64,000 bases of DNA from Brachycybe producta (Eukaryota > Arthropoda > Diplopoda > Playtdesmida > Andrognathidae): contig JAUPFP010000009.1 in the NCBI GenBank assembly GCA_036925085.1, positions 3,973,733-4,037,732 on the forward strand. Direction: 5' to 3'. The position numbers were made by a program, and so were the translations under genes. The first letter of the stretch is position 1, and each line of letters starts with the position of its first letter. The notes beneath the pieces are model-generated. The model worked only from the letters and a program-made list of their open reading frames with translations. It was not told the DNA's origin and ran no database searches. Positions 9,853 through 20,055 of the stretch are shown here, in pieces.

Positions 9853-10185
9853 ACTATAATGTAGTAAGGAAGGTTTTTTTTTTTCTCATTCAAAATAATG
9901 ATAGATGCTACAAGTAGCAACAAACTTCTAAAAGCTTTTAATAATTTGTTTATATCAGTGATTCCCGACTTTTTTTGCATGAAGGAAAAAAAAACACCCT
10001 TGAATTTTTTTTTTTTTTGTAAAATCTCTTGAGGGGCATTTTCTTTGCTGTTATATTGTATTTTTGTATATTTTTATGTATTTGCTTTATTGTGGTATTT
10101 TTATATATTTAGGGAACCTGTAAGATGAGCTTGTTCTCCTTGGTCTACCTTTTTTGTAATTGTATATGCATTATGGAATAAATCT

Positions 10186-10239
<54 letters not shown>

Positions 10240-10680
10240 TAACTCATACTGTAGAACGTTGATTGTAGGAACTAATGTCGGACATGCATAGTTCCAATAA
10301 TCAAAAGTTCATAAAATCGAACTCCCATTACCAAAAAAAGTGGAGAAAAAACTGATTGCAAAAATAATTTTTTTCTTTCCATAAGAAGTATTTCCATAAG
10401 AATAACTAAAAAAAATGAGTTCCGATAATCGACGCTCTACTGTACTTGAGTTTTGAAAACGACACAAACTTTAAGAGGCTACATCGCAAAGTAACTAAAA
10501 AAAAATCTCCACAAAGAGCGCTACCATCGTTTTTCTATTGAGCCCATAGACCTCGATGTTAAAGAAAAAATGTTAATTTTTAAAATAACACAATCGCGGC
10601 GGCAATATATTTATTTTTCATAATTAAAGTTGTTTACAAAGTGCAATGTGCACCTTAAATATATGCTGATCGAGTGATAG

Positions 10681-11045
10681 AATGACAAAAAATTGGTAAG
10701 TGCGGTTCTATTTTTAAAAAATATTTCAAAATCGCGAATTTCTAACTCTTATGTTAAACTCCATTGAGTACGCCCAAATAAAAAAAAAATCCATTAAAAT
10801 GATCGTAAAAATACCTAAAAAAAAATAATTTTAAAAAACCACAATTAAACCACAATGAAGCCAACACATTGGCAAATGTGCTGATTTTTTTTTTCTTTCT
10901 GGTTTTTTAAAATTATGTTACGTATTTTTACTAACATTTTAACGGATGTTTTTTTTTTTCAATGGAGGTAAACATAAAGAGTTAGAAATTCGCGATTTTG
11001 AAATAATTTTTAAAAATAGAACCCGCACTTAATCAATTTTTTTTG
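10681..11045. mobile_element. Foldback (inverted-repeat) element
   Basis: The left arm, AAAAAATTGGTAAGTGCGG through ATCGCGAATTTCTAACTC, pairs with GAGTTAGAAATTCGCGATTT through CCGCACTTAATCAATTTTTT. The centre is AT-rich. No coding capacity and no clear TSD. Confidence 0.65.
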
Positions 11046-11339
11046 TCATAAAACGTTTATTTTAAAAGATATCAATCAGCATGAAAAATACCCTTAACAC
11101 TTCCAAGTTTCTTTTAATTCATAATTTCACAAACCATCTTAAGAAAATAAACACCAAACAACATGTTAACTATTTTTTTTTTTAATAGTTTTATTAAAGA
11201 GTTCCATCAAAGGTACAAAAGTAAAAAATAAAAAATAAAATGAACAAAAATAACTATACAGAAAAAAAAAGAATTAACTATTTTAACGAAAATATATAAT
11301 AACGAAACCCGTTGCCACCAAAAAAACAAACATTTATTT

Positions 11340-12734
11340 TTATATCTCATACATCAAATATAACTTTAATATTGGTGGTAACGGCAACGGTTGTATCCGT
11401 TGTGGTAAAGTGTGACAATCTTCGCTCAACCGACGCCGTATAAACAACCGTAATTGGTGTTTGAGTGGAAGTGGCGTTTCGGCCGCATTCAACAAAACTT
11501 GTTTCCATTCGGGTCCGACATTATTTAGCCGTTTGATTGCGGGAAGATGGAAAGATTCGGCTGCCTCCATAACCACATCAAAAACGTTCGGAAACTGAAT
11601 CAACTTTGCGAGACATTTAAGAATTCCTCGAGGATCGTGATACTGCGTCTTGAGAACGACCGAAGCGCCGTACTTTAGAAGAGTCTCGACAACTTTCAAC
11701 TCCGGTTTACTGTTAAAGTTTATGTATTCACCGATTGGAGGTTTCAGAAGCGGTCCACCCGTATCGGTTACGGTGTATAGGTTCGGATCGGCACCGTGAT
11801 CGAGAAGCATCGTAAGGATCTCGAGACGGTTCTCGATGTTATCCGTACAAGCTATGTGTAACGGAGATCCGATTAGTGGCGAATTGGCATTCACGTTGGC
11901 ACCGACATCGATCAACATCTTCACCATTTCCGGATTTCCTTTCAGTATAGCGAAATCGAGCGGAGTAGGTTTACGATAATCAGCCGAGAAGTTCACTTGA
12001 GCACCCTGTCTTAACAGTAAATTGACCATCGGAAGACTTCCGCTCAATACGGCATAATGTAATACGGTACGGAAATCGTGCCTTTCCGAAGTCATTGCAT
12101 TCACATCGGCTCCGTTGTTGATGAGAAGCAGAGTCGGTTCCATCCCGTCCGGATGTCGGCACGCTTTCATAAGCGGAGTGAGGCTACTCCGATCTCTCGC
12201 GTTCGGATCGGCACCGAAGAGAAGCAACAGATCGAGAAACTCCACGTTAAGCGGATGAACAAAGTTGATTTCGGAACCGAGAAAATACCTCGCGTTCGGA
12301 TTGGCACCGTTCTGTAAGAGAGCCTTAGCGGCATCGTAATGACCGTTCTTGATAGCGAGACGTAGAGGCTGATCGGCCAGTACCGTCTTCGGATACGGGT
12401 CCGTCGATTCGGGATCGGACCAATCGACACGAGCGTGATGCGTTATCAAGAGATCGAGGATCTCGGTATAACCGTGTTCGGCACACAGATGGAGTGCCGA
12501 GTAACCAACGTCGTCCATCGCGTCAATATCGCAACCTCGAACTAGAAACAACTGAATCGCTTCCAAGTAGCGCTGATACACAGCGTAATGTAAAGGTCTT
12601 AGACCTTGTGTCACGGGTTCGCTCACTTTGGCACCGCAAGCCAACAGAATGCGGATTTCGTCCAAAGGTGCCACGCGGATTATACTATCCGCTAGTTCCC
12701 TTTGAAGGGATTGCTCACAAAGTACTTGTGGCAT
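11340..12734 (-). CDS. Ankyrin-repeat and SOCS-box protein, single exon
   Basis: A 464-residue uninterrupted frame. Eight to nine ankyrin repeats run from about residue 44 to 360, with recognisable TPLH/ALHLC-type helices and GADPN/GANVN loops. A C-terminal SOCS box occupies about 421-464: LKHQLRLFIRRRL is the BC-box half (Elongin B/C binding) and PLPLPPILKLYL the Cul5 half. Such ASB proteins are substrate adaptors of Cullin-5 E3 ubiquitin ligases; ankyrin repeats choose the substrate. Which ASB subtype this is I cannot tell. An in-frame TAG six codons upstream of the ATG fixes the start. An AATAAA signal begins two bases after the stop (minus strand, 11333-11338), so the 3'UTR may be extremely short. 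Codon use is more GC-rich than the surroundings, as expected for a real gene. Confidence 0.92.
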   Translation of the reverse strand: MPQVLCEQSLQRELADSIIRVAPLDEIRILLACGAKVSEPVTQGLRPLHYAVYQRYLEAIQLFLVRGCDIDAMDDVGYSALHLCAEHGYTEILDLLITHHARVDWSDPESTDPYPKTVLADQPLRLAIKNGHYDAAKALLQNGANPNARYFLGSEINFVHPLNVEFLDLLLLFGADPNARDRSSLTPLMKACRHPDGMEPTLLLINNGADVNAMTSERHDFRTVLHYAVLSGSLPMVNLLLRQGAQVNFSADYRKPTPLDFAILKGNPEMVKMLIDVGANVNANSPLIGSPLHIACTDNIENRLEILTMLLDHGADPNLYTVTDTGGPLLKPPIGEYINFNSKPELKVVETLLKYGASVVLKTQYHDPRGILKCLAKLIQFPNVFDVVMEAAESFHLPAIKRLNNVGPEWKQVLLNAAETPLPLKHQLRLFIRRRLSEDCHTLPQRIQPLPLPPILKLYLMYEI

Positions 12735-13055
12735 ATTATTGGAGGAATCGAGCTAAAGAGTTCAGTTCGGTTTCAAAACTTCAGTAGAACTTTTGTTGCT
12801 GACAAGTGTCTATTCAAAACAACAACAAAAAAAAACAAAACAAATTATTTGATTACATTTTGTGTTTACAGAGATTTTCCGGCCATTTGCAAATAAGTAA
12901 ATATAGAAGAAAAACAATGGAAACAATATTGTGAAGAAATTGAAAAGTATTTTTAGAAACCAGTTGGCCTCGTTACAGAAAAAAAATATAACTGTCATAT
13001 GACAGTAAATTGTCATATGCCAAATTACAAAATATTATGATTTTTATTATTATTA

Positions 13056-13400
13056 TTATGACAAGTCACAAGCACTGTCATAATTTTATGACTTCCTGTA
13101 CTGTCATATGACAGCCATTGAATAGTGTACAAAATAAGATGACAGTCACAAGCAGTGTCATAATTTTATGACTTTCTGTACTGTCATATGACAGCCATTG
13201 AATAGTGTACAAAATAATATGACAAGTTACAAGCAGTGTCATAATTTTATGACTTTCTGTACTGGCATATGACTGCCATTGACTAGTGACAAAATAATAT
13301 GACAATCACAAGCCTTGGCATAATTTTATGACTTTCTGTACTGTCATATGACTAGTGTACAAAATATGACAAGTCACAAGCATTGGCATAATTTTATGAC
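13056..13400. repeat. About 80-bp tandem repeat, 4-5 units
   Basis: Units contain ATGACAAGTCACAAGC, AGTGTCATAATTTTATGAC and CTGTCATATGACAG (itself palindromic). Unit starts fall near 13059, 13140, 13219, 13301 and 13367. A single related unit occurs at 2214-2290. It lies 320 bp upstream of the ASB start codon. Confidence 0.8.
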
Positions 13401-14394
13401 ATTTTTCTCTGTGCTTGAGAAGCTCAAGTGTTTTATTCCAATTGTTCTCCTTCATTTACATATTTTGCAAATGACTGATTTTTTTTAAAAAAAAATAACT
13501 TTGAAAATCCTTTAAAAATGGCTTCCACTCAAAAGTTTCACAAAGTTTTTTTTTATGTAAACTCAAAATGCAAACCAAAAATAAACTCACCTCATTAATT
13601 CACTGTCACCACGAATGAAATAAATTCTTTAAAAATAAAAACCGAAAAAAAAAAAATGCACAAATAAAACTTTTTTTCTAAACAAAAATTTGAAAAAAGT
13701 TTGTAAAAAATACAGAAAATTGCAAAAATAATAATAACAATGTTGATAATCCTAACTTTGTATTCATCATAGTTAACTTTTGTTCTAATGTAGAAGAAGA
13801 TCAGCTGAGTTAGAAATCACAACTAAAACTAAAAATCTTCTCAACGAAATCCATCTGTTTTATATATAAACAAAGCCACGTGATTTCTTTTTTCTCAACA
13901 AAGCACAAATCCAAAAGGAACCAATGAGACAAGGTCACGCAACAGTTGCAAATCAGCTGCAAACCTCCCACCCTTCTACCCTCCAGCCCCCCCCCCCCCC
14001 AAAAAAAGTTTCATAAACTTTTATTTTCACTTGAAAACGAGCCAACAAAACATATTTCACACTGCTGTGTCACATGTGACACGAACATTTGGCAACTACC
14101 AAAAAAAACCAACACAATTACAAAACAATGCTAAAATCATATAATATTATTAAAAAAATATTATCATTAAAGAATTACTACTTAAAAAAAATAGCGCAAA
14201 ACGAGGGCGTCAACAAAGCCAACCAAGTAAATTTTTGAAGCACTTAATATTGCCTAGGTTGCTGCAATATGAAAAACGAACATGGCGCGTTACGTCCATT
14301 AACATAAGCATGTAAAGTCGCCATATTGCTACATCTCTAATGCAATCACATCGCCTCGATAAGATTCCCTAATAACCACTGAAATCAACCAGCG

Positions 14395-14665
14395 TTCTCT
14401 ACAGTTGGAAATGCTGTGAGCATGCGCATTGCCGTCTATAATTTTACAAAGGAAAGTGGATTGCTAATTCCAAAGAGGCAGTTATTCTAACCTCTTGGCA
14501 AATTCACGTTAGCAGCGTCATCTATTGTTCAATGTACTGTAAAGTTTTACTGTAATGTTTACTGCAAAGTCGACCAATAGATGACGCTGCTAACGTTACT
14601 CTGCAATCACTTATGTAAAATGATCAGCGGCAATGCGCATGCTCAAAGCATTTCCAAGGGTTCTA
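14395..14665. mobile_element. Palindromic MITE upstream of HPF1
   Basis: AATGCTGTGAGCATGCGCATTGCCG pairs with CGGCAATGCGCATGC..AGCATTTCC (gaps allowed). Inside, GCAGCGTCATCTATTG pairs with CAATAGATGACGCTGC. No TSD was resolved. Confidence 0.65.
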
Positions 14666-15268
14666 ACGCTAGTCTAAAATACTCGTTATTTAAATATAAT
14701 CCATATAAACACGTGAACCTTTCTAATGAAATTGAAAATTGTGAAAAGAAATGCTGATTTTGTCTTAAAATCGTTCAATAAATCTATTATCACTAATTCC
14801 CTAACACAAGATAGAACTAAATCCCTATAACTTTCCCACGCTGGATCACCGGAAATACCACCTTTCAAATAAAATAGGCATGACCAATTAGGAAAAACTA
14901 TAGCATTGACGCACGCAAAAGTAACTAATAAAGTCACAGAAACAAACGCAGAAGGTGAACAAAAACGGTGCCAAAGCACGGTACAAATAAATACAAAATC
15001 GCCATACTTGTACACCACAAATAGCTTCAAAAACACATCTTTACGTCAACACAAGACAATACGGAAATAAACGGCAAACTACAATCAAAAAACTCAATAG
15101 TGAAAAAAAATTATGTAATTTTGTTGACAACTTACATATTTTTTTTGTAGAACAACCGTCTTCATCGCAATCTTTTCACGTAAAACAAAAACAGTTAACT
15201 TATATAGCATTAATTTAAAGAACTAAATCAAAATCAATACAAATTATACAACGCGACTACACTGTCTC

Positions 15269-15317
15269 ACCGGAAGTGATAGACATTTCATTTTGGCGCG
15301 AAAACTAATACCACGTG
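15269..15317 (+). promoter_or_regulatory. Compact HPF1 promoter: ETS, E2F and E-box motifs
   Basis: CCGGAAGT (15270-15277, ETS/GABP type), TTTTGGCGCGAAAA (15291-15304, a strong match to the E2F consensus) and CACGTG (15312-15317, E-box) lie within 55 bases of the HPF1 start codon. This arrangement is typical of growth- and S-phase-linked housekeeping promoters. Motif matches are seen directly; their use is inferred. Confidence 0.5.
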
Positions 15318-15323
15318 ACACAA

Positions 15324-18300
15324 ATGGCGGCCAAAACCACCGGCAACGGTGATAACGAATGGGAAAGTTATGATACCGATTCGAGAGAAGCATGCAAATA
15401 CGGCGAAACATGTTATCAGAAGAATCCGATGCACAGAAAAAAGTTCAAGCATCCGCCGAAACAAAACAGAAACGTGAAAAGCGAATCACAGGTAAAAGAA
15501 ATACGTACAAAGTTCAAAGACAACGACAACACAAACACCGCTCACTCAATAAGAGCTGAAAGTTCACCTGTCGCTGATCAGCTGACAGCGGGTCGTAGCT
15601 TGTTTAGCTCTGTTATGACGTCACAGCCATTGGAGGGTACCGTGTGACGTCATGCGAATAGTGACTGTGTTGCTGATCGGCACTTATTGCAAACAAAATA
15701 ATGCTCTCATCATCTTCGTGCAGCTAATGCATCGCATACGGTATTGCAGAAAACTGACGTCAAAGTGACGTCACAGGCGGCGCCTTGTACCACATTGAAA
15801 TGTGGTACGTCATGGTGGTGACGTCATTTTGACGTCATTTTTTCTGGGACACTTAAAATAGAAATAGAACAGGTTGACGATACAGCTCTGCGTTAGCGTA
15901 TTACATGACATCAACACAATAAAGAGATTGCGGAATTTGACTCGCGTAAGCTACGCAATTAATGCAAATATAATGACGTCACTATAGATACTATTTGTGG
16001 CTTATCGTTTCAGCGTGTTCGTTTGCTGTATCCGCAAGCGTATTAATATTTGCAATGTAAATGAATGGCTGATTATTATCAGCAAACGATTGCATTGCAT
16101 TTTACAAGGTTACGGATGCGCAAACGGAAGTCCGTAACATCCGTAAACTACGTTTTTTTTAATTTACCGAGGCATTACTACTTAAGGCGAGCACAGACTG
16201 AATTTTTGTCGCACTGCTTTGCATTCAAGCGTGTACTTGGCTTTAAACGCGAACAGAAGCAGAAATATAGCTGAAACAGTTTATTCTATTTGCTTATTTT
16301 TATGTATGTGTGATCCAGGTTTTATATAACTATAAATCCATTCGGTAATTTCAGTTGGCGTTTTCTGAAACGTAGAATAAACTCAAAGAAGAGCTTTATT
16401 CCAGTTTTTCTCGTTCATTCGCATGTTTTGCAATAATTTTTTTTAGGTTTTCACCAAGAAACGCAACCGTGAGCCCGAGAGCGACGAAGAAGCGAAAGAA
16501 ACCGAACCGAGCTCAAAACGAAATACGACCGAGATTGATTCCGAAGATGAATTACCGGCTTCTCCGACGGACGTTCCAACAAACATTCGTCAGAAGTTCT
16601 TATTCGATATGCCAGATGATTTCTATTCGTTCTGGGAATTCTGCAAGACTTTGAACACTAAGAACCCCGAAGGTATTCATTCGAAATTCAACCGAAACCG
16701 ACGGATATAAAAACGGGTTTGTTTCCTTTTCAGATGCGTTTAGCGCCTTCGACTTGAAGCTGGCCGGTCCTTTCGACATCGTTTCAGAAAAACTCAAGTC
16801 GAAAGCAGTTCGTAAACAGTCGAAATATCTGTGCCACTTTCGATACTTTTACGATCCGCCCGAATTTCAAACTGTAATTAAAGGAAACGACAAAACGCAA
16901 TTTCATGTCGGATACTTTAGGTATGACAGAAGTCGAACTTCTCGAAATATCTCTCGATCAGACTATTGGATTTGATCGTTTGAACGAAGTGGGATTGAAT
17001 GAAATCCCAAATCACGATTGGTACAGTTCAAATAAAATCCATATCCAAAAATATAAATGTTTTAAAAAATCCAAATCAAATCAAAAATAATTTCAAAACC
17101 AAATCCAAAAATAAAATATTTTAAAAATATCGTCGGGTTAACGTTTGGTCAATTTAAAATTGACTCAATTAATCAATAAGCCGCGTACTGATCAAGCTCG
17201 TGAGCAGTTCTAGAACAGTTCGCGAACAGAAACAGATCCCAGTTTAAACGGGAGCTCACGAACAGCTCTAGAACTGCTCGCGAACCGGTATGAAGTTAGC
17301 TCTTTAGCCCGTACATCAAAATGTTCGTTCTCGAACATCTGCCGAACAGAGAACCCGGTCCAGACGTTGAGCGAGTTCGTTTCGCCAGTTGATAATTATT
17401 ACAAAATTTGTAAAAAAACAAATTTAACAACGTGAACTCTTGACGAACTAACAAAATCTCGAAAGCTGGGTGAAGGCAAACACACTAATTTTTTGGTGTA
17501 GGCGTTATGCTTGCGAGCAGCTCTGGAACGGTTAGCGAACATCTAATTTTGGTTCTATTTGCAGCTTTAAGTGATTGAGTTACTCTTCTAGTTTCTAAAA
17601 CACATTCAAGTGTTTCTTAATTTTGCATTTTGCATCTGAAAGACCAGAGTTCGACAGGCCCCCCCCCCAATTACACTTCAAACCCACCTTAACATGAAAT
17701 TCAAATTCTCAAATCCAATGCCCTGATTTCGACCACCATTAAAATTCATAACATCTGAAACCATTCTTTCGAAGAGATTCTCCGGACGAAATGCCGTCAT
17801 TGGTTGCATCGAACTCTGCATCCAAAGGATACACTTTCAAACCACTCGGAGAGAACTTGTTCTCGGCAGTTAAGTAAGGCAAACACACCGTCGATGATGC
17901 CTCTCACTCGCCTCCGGTAATAAGAACACTTTTTTTTTCAGTTCTATCTTAACAGAAAACGAAACAAATGTTGAATCGAAGCGTCTGAAAGAATTCAAAG
18001 GCTCGTTAGAAAAATGGGCGAATAAAAACAAGTTTCCTTTGGAGATTAAAACTTCTAAATTAAAAGGACGCGATCGCAAGGTCGTTGCTAAGGGATTCCA
18101 CGGATTAGGGATCGTGGTTCCGTACGATGAAAATACTCAAGTGGGTTATCGTCCACTACCGGAAACAGATGGTAACGAGAAATGACAGCCGACTTAAGAT
18201 TTGCGGTGCCTCGGCACACGAACCACTTTTAGTGGTGGTCGAGTTCGACTTCAAAATGTAGTCGCCGTGTAACATCACTTTGCAGTCGAACCCAACCACT

Positions 18301-19921
18301 CAAAACTGGTCGGTGCGCCCATGGCCCTTAAGCTGGAACTTCATACCTGCTACCTTGAGCATAGTGTCTGCGACTAGCGACTTGAAGTAGCAGGTCGCTA
18401 GTTGCTGGCACACACTACATATGTGCTGCACCTACAAACGTTTTGGGCGTGTTTTCATGGTGTGTGATGTCATAAAAAATGGCGTCGAAGACGGCATAGG
18501 CAACAAAATCTGGTCTCTGATTGGTTGTTGGGTAGCGACTTGAAACGTTTGCGACCTGAAGCTTCTGTTTAAACAGAATCTTGGCGACTGAGTAGCAAGT
18601 CGCGACGCTTTAATAAGTCGCTAATAGTTGCTTGTATATGGTGTGAAGACGCGCATGTGCGCTGACGCTCGCTCGACATTACATGAATGAAGTTTAAGCT
18701 TTAGGCGAAGTTTAGTTCAATATCAGTTGCCTAATTTCAGATATCTTTTGCATCTAGGAAACCTGAAGAAGATGCTTCAGCAGATCGCGAATTGCAAATC
18801 CGAAGAAGAACGTGACCGAAAGTTCGAAGCGTTGCACGAGATCATAACTACGGTTCATTTTGCAAACGACGAATGTGATTACGGAATGGGTTTCGAACTT
18901 TCCGTCGCTCTTTTCTGTTTTGGAGATCCGCTTTTCCATCGCACCATTTTGCAGCTAATGCCTTTGGCTTACGAACTACTTCAAAGACCCCAATTTGCTC
19001 AGATACTCAAGGTCAAATTGCCCTCGTCTTAAGACGGTTTATGAACGGCTGTTTTTTCGAACTCGTGATTATTCTTCATTTTAGAAGTAACGTTGAGAAC
19101 AAATTGAAAGTGCGTTAGAAACTAGAAGGGGTAATTAACTTAAGCTTATTTCCATGTTGACGTCTTTCAAAATAAACTTTTTTATAAACAAATTAAAAAA
19201 GGTCATCCTCCAAGTGCCATCTGCTTAAATTTGGGTCATCTTCAAATTCCCACAAAAGGCTCATTTTGAAATATATGAACATGAAAAACCTTTGAATGAT
19301 TTAGACACCCATTCTAGTTATTAAAACTATCATAATTTCTGCATTTTCACTTCAATCAGACGAAAAAGGTTGAAAAACTTTAAATGTTGCTCATTCCGAC
19401 AGTTCAAAATGTAATAAAAAGTTTATTTTGAAAGATACAAACGTGAAAATACCCTTAATCGATGGAGCCACCCTTCTAGTTTCTAAAAAAAAACGCTTTC
19501 AAGTTTTTCTTAATTTTGCTCCTGAAAGACAGAATAATCAAGAGTTCGAAGGCTGCGTTTTGGGTTGGAACGCACAGGAGACTTTTCAGCAAGAAAATGA
19601 TGTCGAATGTCTCCGAACTGTCGTCGCAGTGTATTTTCAATGGAAAAACGTCAACTTTGCCACACACACAGTTAAATGTCACATGTATGCCATGGTTGCC
19701 TTCTTACCATAAAAAAAATACATTGTGACGACACTCCAGTGATCTTCGGCTCCATTTTGTCGCCAAAAGTCTTTCTGAAGGCGTCGGTGTGTCAAAGCCC
19801 TTACTATTTTTTTTAAAAAAATAAGCTAGATATCACTGCTAAATCTTCTTTACGTTATTTATTTCAGGCGCACCTGAACAACCGACTAAAAGACCGTCCG
19901 ATCGTAAACGGAACCGACTGA
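15324..19921 (+). CDS. HPF1: Histone PARylation factor 1 with N-terminal PBZ zinc finger
   Basis: Seven coding exons: 15324-15491, 16447-16672, 16734-16920, 17775-17873, 17942-18171, 18758-19011, 19868-19921; 405 residues with all phases consistent. HPF1 joins PARP1/PARP2 in the nucleus and completes their active site, switching ADP-ribosylation to serine. Residues 24-43 form a PBZ finger (C24-x5-C30-x6-H37-x5-H43), a poly-ADP-ribose binding fold absent from human HPF1. A basic/acidic linker follows, then the HPF1 core from about residue 100. NDECDYG holds the catalytic Asp341-Glu342 pair (human Asp283/Glu284), and GYRPLPETD holds Tyr296-Arg297 (human Tyr238/Arg239). The start is the first ATG; GTG upstream is not a eukaryotic start. 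The last donor (AAG|GTCAAA) is weak, but the final exon restores the conserved HLNNR tail. AATAAA is at 19989-19994. Confidence 0.95.
15616..15981. promoter_or_regulatory. Cluster of seven perfect CRE octamers in HPF1 intron 1
   Basis: TGACGTCA occurs at 15616, 15645, 15755, 15766, 15819, 15830 and 15974, all in the first intron. Part of the cluster (about 15711-15841) is related to the palindromic element at 30585-30745 in USP12 intron 8. CREB/ATF binding is inferred from motif only. Confidence 0.55.
18206..18640. mobile_element. Foldback elements in HPF1 intron 5
   Basis: CACACGAACCACTTTTAGTGG with GTCGAGTTCGACTTCAAAATG belongs to a family also at about 35880-36090 and 54760-54925. The adjoining 18360-18640 stretch has GCGACTTGAAGTAGC and GTAGCGACTTGAAACG style inverted motifs. 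No coding content. Confidence 0.55.
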
Positions 19922-20055
19922 ATCGAGAGCTAAAACCGATCAAATATTTCCAATTTTTTTTTGGTTGCACATCTGTGATATAAAAGCGAATAAAAATTCT
20001 TCTATTAAAGACAACAAATTTCTTTTATTTGTCCTTATTTATTTATAACTCCTTT

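Larger units (their letters stand above)
8943..11320. other. Intergenic, AT-rich, with two foldback elements
   Basis: No gene is supported. Foldback elements lie at 9537-9852 and 10681-11045, and an (AAT)n microsatellite at about 10187-10240. TTAAGAGGCTAC near 10471 resembles the end of the TTAA-flanked foldback family, and its inverted partner is seen near 21515. Confidence 0.7.
12735..15268. other. Intergenic between ASB and HPF1
   Basis: Contains the roughly 80-bp tandem repeat (13056-13400), AT-rich DNA, a poly-C run near 13985, a palindromic element (14395-14665) and one minus-strand open frame of uncertain status (14686-15036; see findings). Nothing else is recognisable. Confidence 0.6.

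Noticed and set aside
11980-12787. Plus- and minus-strand frames overlapping the ASB gene
   Set aside because: Shadows of the GC-richer coding exon; no independent start context or homology.
19012-19032. Stop codon in HPF1 exon 6 as the true C-terminus
   Set aside because: Splicing to 19868 restores the conserved HLNNR tail in frame, so this stop is probably intronic; kept as an alternative form in findings.
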